From: Gemmatimonadales bacterium UBA4456
Lineage (GTDB): Bacteria; Gemmatimonadota; Gemmatimonadetes; Longimicrobiales; Gaopeijiaceae
Reading direction: 5' to 3'
DNA length: 6,489 nucleotides
Assembly (NCBI GenBank): GCA_002390225.1
Contig: DGOW01000059.1
Coordinates: 23,647 to 30,135 of the forward strand
A program made the position numbers and the translations under genes. Shown in pieces: positions 1 through 6,222 of the stretch. The number at the start of each line of letters is the position of its first letter. Within the stretch, counting starts at the first letter, position 1. Under the pieces are notes generated by a model. The model made no database searches. It had not been told where the DNA came from and saw only the letters and a list, made by a program, of their open reading frames with translations.

Positions 1-963
1 GATCGTTATCTCTGGACGCTGCCGATGTTCCATGCGAACGGATGGACCTTCGTCTGGATCGTGACCGCTGTCGGCGGACGGCACGTGTGTACGACTGACG
101 TTGCCCCGGAAACCATCTTCCCGCTCGCGGCACGCGAAGGGGTCACGATGCTGTGCGCGGCACCGACAGTTCTCATCATGATCGCGAACGCCTCGGACGA
201 CCTCCGGGCAACGGCGCCGAGAGGCGTTCGTGTGCTGACCGCAGGCGCCGCACCTGCGGCACATACGATCGGCCGGGTAGAGGACGAGCTGAGTTGGACC
301 GTCACGCATGTGTACGGGCTGACCGAGACTGCGCCTCTCATAAGCATCTGCGAGATGCGTCCCGAACACGCCGGTCTCTCGACCGAGGAGCGCGCCCGTC
401 ACAAATCACGTCAGGGTGTGGAGATGGTCACGTCGGGGGAGCTTCGGGTCGTGGATCAGGCCGGACATGACGTCCCGTGGGACGGCGAGACCGCTGGAGA
501 GATCGTCGTGCGAGGGAATGTTGTGATGGACGGCTATTACAGGGATCCCGAGGCCACCGAGAAGGCGTTTGAGGGCGGATACTTCCACACGGGAGATGCC
601 GCCGTGGTCGAGTCGGACGGCTATGTGCTCATTCAGGATCGTATCAAAGACGTGATCATCAGCGGGGGGGAAAACATCTCTTCGGTCGAGGTCGAAGGCG
701 TGCTGCTCGCGCACCCTTCGATCGAGGAAGTCGCGGTCGTGGGGCTCCCTCACCAGAAGTGGGGCGAGGCCCCACACCTCTTTTGTACCTTGCACGATGG
801 CGCCTCGCTCGATTTCGAGGACCTCCGGGTCTTTGCACGGGAGCGCCTTGCGGGCTTCAAGGTGCCCAAAGGGATGACCGTGGTGGACGAGCTTCCAAAG
901 ACGGCGACGGGAAAAATCCAGAAGTTCGTACTTCGAGGCGGCTCAGGTGTATACACACAGTAA
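1..963 (+). CDS. AMP-forming acyl-CoA synthetase, C-terminal part (5' end outside window)
   Basis: An acyl-adenylate-forming ligase that would activate a carboxylic acid with ATP and transfer it to CoA in the cytoplasm. The frame is open from base 1, so the visible part is 320 residues of a protein that usually has about 520-560. The N-terminal part, including the P-loop-like STG motif, is missing. Visible motifs, counted from the first codon, are PMFHANGW near residues 8-15, the aromatic-acid/ATP-binding YGLTE at 105-109, HTGD at 196-199, the hinge stretch DRIKDVIISGGENIS at 213-227, and the C-terminal catalytic lysine of TATGKIQKF at about 305. The combination of PMFHANGW and a GKIQKFVLR end fits the medium-chain/short-chain fatty acyl-CoA ligase branch, which includes methylmercaptopropionate ligase-like enzymes. 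The substrate cannot be read from the sequence. The stop is TAA at 961-963, and the next gene follows in the same direction. Confidence 0.93.
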   Translation, partial: DRYLWTLPMFHANGWTFVWIVTAVGGRHVCTTDVAPETIFPLAAREGVTMLCAAPTVLIMIANASDDLRATAPRGVRVLTAGAAPAAHTIGRVEDELSWTVTHVYGLTETAPLISICEMRPEHAGLSTEERARHKSRQGVEMVTSGELRVVDQAGHDVPWDGETAGEIVVRGNVVMDGYYRDPEATEKAFEGGYFHTGDAAVVESDGYVLIQDRIKDVIISGGENISSVEVEGVLLAHPSIEEVAVVGLPHQKWGEAPHLFCTLHDGASLDFEDLRVFARERLAGFKVPKGMTVVDELPKTATGKIQKFVLRGGSGVYTQ

Positions 964-994
964 CAGCCGCGTAGCCCTTTCAGCCCCGCTCATC

Positions 995-2659
995 ATGCTT
1001 CGCCGTCTTCGTTTCTTTCCTGTGATCCTGTTCATCACTGCCTGTGCCTCGGGGGGCAGTGCACCACCCGTGCCGCGCGCACAACCTTCGACTACGCCGC
1101 AGGTCGAGGAGGAGCCCGAAGCACCGACGACCAGCACGGAATCGGTTGTCGAGCCAAGTACCGAGTCTCTCGCGCTGGAAGCCGCGCCAGACGCATGGCA
1201 ACTTCTGGATCTGGAGAGCGACGGCGTTCCCGGGGTGAGCTCGGCGCGTACCTACGATGAACTGCTGGCCGGTCGCGCGCCCAGCCGATCCGTGATCGTG
1301 GCCGTCATCGACGGCGGCATCGACACGACCCATGTGGATCTGCGGGAAAACCTCTGGATCAATGAAGACGAGACCCCCGGCAACGGTGTGGACGATGACG
1401 GCAACGGCTACGTCGATGATATCTACGGATGGAATTTCCTGGGCGGGACGGAGGGCCGCTCGGTCGGCCACGAAACCCTGGAGGTCACGCGGCTGCATTC
1501 AGCGTGCCTGGCCGGTGAGCCGTCCCCGATCGAGAAGAGTTGCCAGGACATAGGTGCCGACTACCGATCCGAGATCGATGAGGTCGTGCAAACGCTGGAG
1601 ATCCTCGATCAGATCGAGCAGGCGTATGCGTTCGCGCTCCCCATCCTGCGTCGCGTCGGGGCAGGGGAGAATCCAACGCGAGAGAGTGTCGAGCCTATCT
1701 CGGCAGTTCGTCCCGACATTTCTCAGGCCAAGTCTCTCTTTCTGCAGCTGGCGGATATCCTGCCCGCGGAGGATGTGCCCGATGCGCGAGAAGCATACGA
1801 GGGACTGCGTGACTATGGCCTGAATCTTGAGTTCAATCCCCGGCAGGAGATTGTAGGCGATGACCTGTCCGTGGGTATCGAGCGGGGGTACGGGAACTCC
1901 GATGTTCACGCGAACGACCCTCGGCACGGCACCCACGTGTCGGGCATTATCGGTGCGGTTCGCGGCAATGCCCTCGGGATTGATGGGATCGCAGCGAACG
2001 TGCAGCTCATGGCGCTTCGGGCGGTGCCCGATGGGGACGAGCGTGACAAGGATGTCGCCAACGCCATTCGTTACGCCGTCGACAACGGGGCGCACATTAT
2101 CAACATGAGCTTCGGTAAGGGGTTTTCGCCCCGGAAGTCACTTGTCGACGACGCGGTCCGCTACGCCGACGAGCGGGGCGTGCTGTTGGTCCATGCCGCC
2201 GGCAACGACGGCGAGGACATCGACCCTGGTGACAATTTTCCGACGCAGGTGTTCGAAAACGGAGCACGTGCGACGAACTGGATCGAGGTCGGCGCGGCGA
2301 ATTGGCAGGTGGACAGCCTCGCTGCGACCTTCTCGAACTACGGTCAGACCAACGTCGACGTCTTCTCGCCCGGAGTCGACATCCTCTCGACGGTGCCGGG
2401 CAGTGAATACGAGCGTGAAGATGGGACGAGCATGGCTGCCCCGGTCGTGAGCGGCGTCGCTGCGCTGCTCATGGCATATTTCCCTGATCTCGACGCGGCC
2501 GATGTACGCCGGATCATTCTGGAGTCATCGGTAACGTACGCGGATGAGATGGTGGCGCGGCCCGGGGACGGTGCCCGGATTTCGTTCGGTCGACTCTCCG
2601 TCACAGGTGGCGTCGTGAACGTGTACGAGGCTGTGAGGATGGCGCTCGAGCAGAGGTAG
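995..2659 (+). CDS. S8 (subtilisin-like) serine peptidase, predicted lipoprotein
   Basis: A secreted endopeptidase of the subtilase family, probably lipid-anchored. I chose the ATG at 995 over an in-frame ATG at 947 because it places a clean signal peptide at the N-terminus (MLRRLRFFPVILFITAC; lipobox ITAC, Cys17) and removes an overlap with the upstream ligase. No clear Shine-Dalgarno precedes it. The product is 554 residues. A Pro/Glu/Ser/Thr-rich linker follows the lipobox (about 20-65). The catalytic domain has Asp106 (AVIDGGID), His311 (HGTHVSG), oxyanion-hole Asn404 (HAAGN) and Ser479 (GTSMAAP). After Asp106 comes an Asp-rich, EF-hand-like loop (GNGVDDDGNGYVDD, about 130-143), then a largely helical insertion, so Asp and His are 205 residues apart against 32 in subtilisin. 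I know this layout from Bacteroidota/Gemmatimonadota S8 peptidases with the shared RAVPDGDERDKDVANAIRYA block. The protein ends about 75 residues after Ser479 with no C-terminal sorting domain. The substrate is unknown. Confidence 0.93.
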   Translation: MLRRLRFFPVILFITACASGGSAPPVPRAQPSTTPQVEEEPEAPTTSTESVVEPSTESLALEAAPDAWQLLDLESDGVPGVSSARTYDELLAGRAPSRSVIVAVIDGGIDTTHVDLRENLWINEDETPGNGVDDDGNGYVDDIYGWNFLGGTEGRSVGHETLEVTRLHSACLAGEPSPIEKSCQDIGADYRSEIDEVVQTLEILDQIEQAYAFALPILRRVGAGENPTRESVEPISAVRPDISQAKSLFLQLADILPAEDVPDAREAYEGLRDYGLNLEFNPRQEIVGDDLSVGIERGYGNSDVHANDPRHGTHVSGIIGAVRGNALGIDGIAANVQLMALRAVPDGDERDKDVANAIRYAVDNGAHIINMSFGKGFSPRKSLVDDAVRYADERGVLLVHAAGNDGEDIDPGDNFPTQVFENGARATNWIEVGAANWQVDSLAATFSNYGQTNVDVFSPGVDILSTVPGSEYEREDGTSMAAPVVSGVAALLMAYFPDLDAADVRRIILESSVTYADEMVARPGDGARISFGRLSVTGGVVNVYEAVRMALEQR

Positions 2660-2662
2660 TAG

Positions 2663-3679
2663 TTACCGCCATGCCTCCACGATGTCCTCCGCGATCAACC
2701 CCAGCGTCGCCTCCAACTCGAAGAAATCACCTGTGTTCTGATTAGTGAAGACGGAGATGATCGTGGGCCCGCCCTCGTAGAAGAGGATCCCTACATCGTT
2801 ACCGGCGATTGGCGGCCAGTCTCCCGTCTTGTGCGCCACGTTCACGCCCTGGAAACGCACTCGCTGGGGCAGTCGGCTCGCGTAGAACTGGCGCGCCATG
2901 ATCCCGACTATCTCCTCGCTTGCTGATTCGTCGGTCAGTTCGGCGGTCAGGATCTGCTCGAGCAGGCGGCCCATCTCCCGCGCGGTTGTCCGGCCAAGCC
3001 ATGCGGTCGAATCTCCCTCGAATACGAACGACCGCGCGGACGCCTCCGGGTCGCCGGGGAAGCCACGCGCGAAGACCTCTCGATTCGTCATGGATGCGTT
3101 CGCAGGATCCGCGCGGACCCACACATCCCGGAACAGATCACCTGTAGTCGCCTTCACACGGGTGTCCGCGTAGCCGTGCTCCTCGAGCAGCATATTGACC
3201 CGGTCGAGTCCGACGGCCTCGATCACCATATCGGTCGCCGTGTTGTCCGAGGTGATGATCATCTGTGTGACGAGGCCTCGAAGCGTCGGGCTGAGTCCTG
3301 GTTCGAACGTCTGGATCAGGCCGCTGCCCCGACGCATGTCTTCTGGCTCGACGGTGTAGCGTGCATCGAGGTCGAGTCGGCCCGAGGCGTCGTCCCGGAA
3401 GGCCTGTACCATCACAGGAATTTTGATGACGCTCAGCGTATTCATCGGGCGATCGGCGCGGATGGCGATCTCGCGCCCACTCGGAATGTGCTTCGCGTAG
3501 ATCGAGCTGATGGCGTCGAGCGCGTCGAGTCGGGCTGCCACGCGGGCCTCGATCTCGGTGGGGAGCTCTGTAGCCTGTGAGGAGTCGTGGTCCGGATTCG
3601 TGGCCGTGCATGCCCCGAATGCGCTGGCGGCGAGCGTGAGCAGACAAAGGCGAGAGGGGGCAGTCGTGCGTGGAGACAT
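2663..3679 (-). CDS. Class A beta-lactamase-fold serine hydrolase, predicted lipoprotein
   Basis: A periplasmic or lipid-anchored protein of the beta-lactamase/transpeptidase-like class A fold. I start it at the ATG at 3679-3677, 338 residues. A GTG at 3736 would extend it by 19 residues but would bury the signal peptide. A purine-rich GGACAGG lies just upstream of the chosen ATG. The signal peptide runs MSPRTTAPSRLCLLTL to the lipobox FGAC (Cys24). The active-site SVIK gives Ser83/Lys86, SDN is at 144-146 and KTG at 284-286 (HKTGDWPP). The Ser-to-SDN spacing (61) is normal for class A, but SDN to KTG is 140 against about 104, so about 36 residues are inserted in the omega-loop region. No ExxLN motif is recognisable there. 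It may be a true beta-lactamase, a divergent cell-wall hydrolase or an acyl-enzyme-forming protein; resistance should not be assumed. It converges on the S8 gene with a 3-bp gap and diverges from arcA. Confidence 0.85.
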   Translation of the reverse strand: MSPRTTAPSRLCLLTLAASAFGACTATNPDHDSSQATELPTEIEARVAARLDALDAISSIYAKHIPSGREIAIRADRPMNTLSVIKIPVMVQAFRDDASGRLDLDARYTVEPEDMRRGSGLIQTFEPGLSPTLRGLVTQMIITSDNTATDMVIEAVGLDRVNMLLEEHGYADTRVKATTGDLFRDVWVRADPANASMTNREVFARGFPGDPEASARSFVFEGDSTAWLGRTTAREMGRLLEQILTAELTDESASEEIVGIMARQFYASRLPQRVRFQGVNVAHKTGDWPPIAGNDVGILFYEGGPTIISVFTNQNTGDFFELEATLGLIAEDIVEAWR

Positions 3680-3727
3680 GGGCCTGTCCGGGGTGCGGAA
3701 GAACGTGTGTGATCGAGAAGCTAGGTC

Positions 3728-3739
3728 CGGGTGCACCCG
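3728..3739. promoter_or_regulatory. Perfect 12-bp palindrome in the divergent control region
   Basis: CGGGTGCACCCG is a perfect 12-bp inverted repeat about 49 bp upstream of the chosen start of the beta-lactamase-like gene and about 150 bp upstream of arcA. In the 207-bp divergent intergenic region such a palindrome would be expected by chance only about once in twenty cases, assuming equal base use. It could be a repressor or activator site. I do not recognise a named regulator's consensus; it does not resemble an AT-rich ArgR box. Confidence 0.3.
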
Positions 3740-3773
3740 AGCGGCGAGTATGAGGGGTCACCAGCTCGTCGCT
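3740..3773. other. Possible stem-loop in the divergent intergenic region
   Basis: AGCGGCGAG (3740-3748) can pair with CTCGTCGCT (3765-3773), giving 9 pairs with one G-U wobble and a 16-base loop. It directly follows the 12-bp palindrome. There is no T tract on either side, so an intrinsic terminator is unlikely. It could be a 5' leader structure or chance pairing in GC-rich DNA. Confidence 0.2.
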
Positions 3774-3790
3774 GACGGCACGGCCGAGAT

Positions 3791-3806
3791 GCTGGAACGT
3801 TCCTGC
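3791..3806. promoter_or_regulatory. Inverted repeat, candidate operator upstream of arcA
   Basis: GGAACGTTCC (3794-3803) is a perfect 10-bp palindrome. It is extended by flanking GC pairs to 16 bp with a single mismatched pair (GCTGGAACGTTCCTGC). It lies about 81 bp upstream of arcA and about 112 bp upstream of the divergent beta-lactamase-like start, so it could act on either gene. It is not a good match to a LexA box (no 4-bp spacer) or an ArgR box. The regulator is unknown, and a 10-bp palindrome alone could occur by chance in a region this long. Confidence 0.25.
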
Positions 3807-3886
3807 TCGACAAAGAGCGTGGAGGCTGGGATTGCGAGAGGTTAGACTCCATTAGCATCGTCACATCTCTTCGCGAGTGTCCGCCC

Positions 3887-5137
3887 ATGAGCGGCTTCTA
3901 CGTCGGCTCCGAAGTGGGCCGTCTTCGGAAGGTTCTGGTCCATCGCCCCGGGCTGAGTCTGCAACGACTCACGCCATCGAACGCACGCAAACTGCTGTTC
4001 GACGACGTGCTCTGGGTGCGCAAGGCGGGCGAACAGCATGACGAGTTCGTGGAGCTTCTTCGCGAACGGGACATCGAGGTCTTCCTGCTCGAGGAGTTGC
4101 TGGCTGAATCCCTCGAGCATAGCCCTGAAGCCCGTTCGCACATCCTGGACTCCGTCATTCACGAGATGACGGTCGGGGTCGCGCTGGAGGACGAACTTCG
4201 CGGGTATCTCATGGAGATGACCTCGCGCCTGCTCGCCCGACACCTCATCGGTGGCCTGGCTAAGAGCGAACTCCCCGAGATGGACCTCTCCCGCTCACTG
4301 ACCGGGCAGATGCACACCGACAAGGACTTCATCCTGCCGCCGCTGCCGAACTCACTGTTCACCCGTGATTCCTCGTGCTGGATCTACGGCGGCGTCTCCT
4401 TGAATCCGATGTACTCAAGGGTGCGACAGCTTGAGGTGGTCAACGTCGGCGCGATCTATCGTTTCCACCCGATGTTCCAGGAGGCGTCATTCGACTTCTG
4501 GTATCCGCCGCAGGGGCACGACGCAGGCTTCGATCTGGACGACTTCGGTCACGCCTCGCTCGAGGGTGGGGATGTCATGCCGATCGGAAGCGGCACCGTG
4601 CTCATCGGGTGCAGCGAGCGGACGACGCCACTGATGGTAGAGCAAATCGCGAAGGCGCTCTTCTCGCGCGGTGGGGCCGAGCGGGTAATCGCGTGCCAAA
4701 TGACGAAAGATCGGGCACACATGCACCTCGATACGGTCTTCACCTTCCTCGATCGGGACGCGGTCACCGTGTACCCGACAGTGGTCGACGCGATTACGGC
4801 GTTCAGTCTCAGGCCGGGCGACCGTGAGGGTGAGGTCTCCGTGACCCGCGAATCGAGTTTTCTGGACGCCGTACAGGATGCATTGGGTCTGAAGAAGCTT
4901 CGGGTCGTGACGACCGGTGGCGACGAGTACCAGGCCGAACGAGAGCAATGGGACGACGGGAACAACGTTGTCGCGTTGGAGCCCGGTGTGGTCGTCGGAT
5001 ACTCGAAGAACGAGTACACGAATCAAAAGCTCAGGAACGCTGGGATCGAGGTACTCGAGATCGACGGCTCTGAGCTTGGCCGCGGACGAGGCGGCGGTCA
5101 TTGTATGACATGCCCGTTGCTTAGAGACCCGATCTGA
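3887..5137 (+). CDS. arcA: Arginine deiminase
   Basis: Hydrolyses L-arginine to L-citrulline and ammonia, the first step of the arginine deiminase pathway, in the cytoplasm. At 416 residues the length is normal for the family. The N-terminus MSGFYVGSEVGRLRKVL matches the family start, which fixes the ATG at 3887 although the Shine-Dalgarno is weak. Key motifs are visible: FTRD with Asp161, EGGD at 226-229, HLDT with His280 and Asp282, Arg401, and GGGHCMTCPL with the nucleophile Cys406, the same number as in the Pseudomonas enzyme. The substrate-guiding block WDDGNNVVALEPGVV (355-369) is also present. It is the first gene of a three-gene cluster with arcB 68 bp downstream and an arcC remnant after that, so it is most likely transcribed as an operon from the region 3680-3886. 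Nothing in the reading frame suggests inactivation. Confidence 0.97.
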   Translation: MSGFYVGSEVGRLRKVLVHRPGLSLQRLTPSNARKLLFDDVLWVRKAGEQHDEFVELLRERDIEVFLLEELLAESLEHSPEARSHILDSVIHEMTVGVALEDELRGYLMEMTSRLLARHLIGGLAKSELPEMDLSRSLTGQMHTDKDFILPPLPNSLFTRDSSCWIYGGVSLNPMYSRVRQLEVVNVGAIYRFHPMFQEASFDFWYPPQGHDAGFDLDDFGHASLEGGDVMPIGSGTVLIGCSERTTPLMVEQIAKALFSRGGAERVIACQMTKDRAHMHLDTVFTFLDRDAVTVYPTVVDAITAFSLRPGDREGEVSVTRESSFLDAVQDALGLKKLRVVTTGGDEYQAEREQWDDGNNVVALEPGVVVGYSKNEYTNQKLRNAGIEVLEIDGSELGRGRGGGHCMTCPLLRDPI

Positions 5138-5205
5138 TCTCGAGGCGCACGGAGCGCTGCCAACATTCACCCGGCCAGTCGGCCGAAACCGATGAGATAC
5201 TGCCG

Positions 5206-6204
5206 ATGACCGTTGACCTCCGTGGTCGCCACTTCCTGAAGCTGCTCGACTTCATGCCCGAGGAGGCACACGACCTCCTCGATCTGGCGGCGGAGCTGAA
5301 GGCGGCGAAGCACAGCGGGAGCGAGACGCCACGCCTCAGCGGCAAGAACCTGGCGCTGATCTTTGAGAAGGGCTCCACACGCACCCGGTGTGCCTTCGAG
5401 GTGGCCGCGCACGATCAGGGCGCACACGCCGTCTATCTGGGCCCGACGGGTACGCAGATTGGCACGAAGGAAACCATGAAAGACACGGCCCGCGTACTGG
5501 GTCGTATGTTCGACGGGATCGAATACCGAGGCTTCGGGCAGGAGCGGGTCGAAGAACTCGCCGAGTTTGCTGGCGTGCCGGTCTGGAACGGACTGACCAA
5601 CGAATTCCATCCTACTCAGATCCTCGCCGACGTCCTGACGATGCGCGAGCATGGATCGGGCGACCTCTCGTCGACGAGCTACGCCTACCTGGGGGACGCC
5701 CGTTTCAACATGGGTAATTCGCTCATGGTCGGGGGCGCGCTCTTCGGTATGGATGTGCGGCTGGTCGCGCCCGAGGCGCTCTGGCCCGACCCCGACCTGG
5801 TTGCGCGGTGTCAGACGCTCGCGGCTCAGACTGGTGGGTCGGTCACCGTGACCAGTGATGTGGCAGCAGGCGTGTTAGGCTGTGACTTCATCCACACGGA
5901 CGTATGGGTGTCGATGGGCGAGCCTGAATCTGTCTGGGCGGAGCGGATCGACGTTCTCAAGCCCTATCAGGTGAACGCAACGGTAATGGACGCCACCGGT
6001 AAGGCCGACGCGAAGTTCATGCATTGCCTCCCGGCCTTCCACAATCGTGACACGAAGATTGGTGAGGAGGTCTACCAGAGATTTGGGCTGGAGGGGCTCG
6101 AAGTGACGGAGAATGTCTTCGAGTCCAGGAACTCCGTCGTATTCGATCAGGCCGAGAACCGTCTCCACACGATCAAGGCGATTCTCGTCGCCACGCTCGG
6201 CTAA
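5206..6204 (+). CDS. arcB: Ornithine carbamoyltransferase, probably the catabolic type
   Basis: Interconverts citrulline plus phosphate with ornithine plus carbamoyl phosphate. Its place directly after arcA argues for the catabolic direction, but the anabolic enzyme ArgF has the same fold and the direction cannot be proven from sequence. It has 332 residues, normal for the family. The start MTVDLRGRHFLKLLDF aligns with family N-termini; upstream there is only a weak purine stretch. The carbamoyl phosphate sites are STRTR (57-61), HPTQ (135-138) and the HCLPAFH loop (273-279). The ornithine-side motif DVWVSMGE is at 232-239. DARFNMGNS (164-172) has Phe where many homologues have Asn or Tyr, but it keeps the following Asn168, which I take to be the ornithine contact. 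The block MKDTARVLGRMFDGIEYRGF is typical of arcB-like enzymes. The arcC remnant begins 18 bp downstream, consistent with one transcript. Confidence 0.94.
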   Translation: MTVDLRGRHFLKLLDFMPEEAHDLLDLAAELKAAKHSGSETPRLSGKNLALIFEKGSTRTRCAFEVAAHDQGAHAVYLGPTGTQIGTKETMKDTARVLGRMFDGIEYRGFGQERVEELAEFAGVPVWNGLTNEFHPTQILADVLTMREHGSGDLSSTSYAYLGDARFNMGNSLMVGGALFGMDVRLVAPEALWPDPDLVARCQTLAAQTGGSVTVTSDVAAGVLGCDFIHTDVWVSMGEPESVWAERIDVLKPYQVNATVMDATGKADAKFMHCLPAFHNRDTKIGEEVYQRFGLEGLEVTENVFESRNSVVFDQAENRLHTIKAILVATLG

Positions 6205-6222
6205 CGTTGGGACACGGTCGGA

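Noticed and set aside
1499..2095. 198-codon open frame on the - strand inside the S8 gene
   Set aside because: It lies opposite a subtilase with all catalytic motifs in frame, shows no recognisable family, and long antisense frames are common in GC-rich codon patterns.
3677..3736. Upstream GTG start for the beta-lactamase-like gene
   Set aside because: It would add 19 residues before a clear lipoprotein signal peptide, and the ATG at 3679 has a better purine-rich upstream stretch.
3510..3845. 111-codon + strand open frame covering the divergent intergenic region
   Set aside because: Most of it is antisense to the beta-lactamase-like N-terminus and signal peptide, and the non-overlapping part has no family resemblance.
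3832..3858. Possible promoter upstream of arcA (TTGCGA and TAGCAT)
   Set aside because: Each box matches the sigma-70 consensus at only 4 of 6 bases and the spacing is 15, which is not distinguishable from chance.
4487..5170. 227-codon open frame on the - strand over the end of arcA
   Set aside because: It is antisense to the conserved C-terminal half of arginine deiminase and has no recognisable domain; it is a codon-bias shadow.
5172..5185. Small hairpin CGGCC-AGTC-GGCCG between arcA and arcB
   Set aside because: Only 5 pairs and no T tract follow; it is too weak for a terminator and lies inside an apparent operon.
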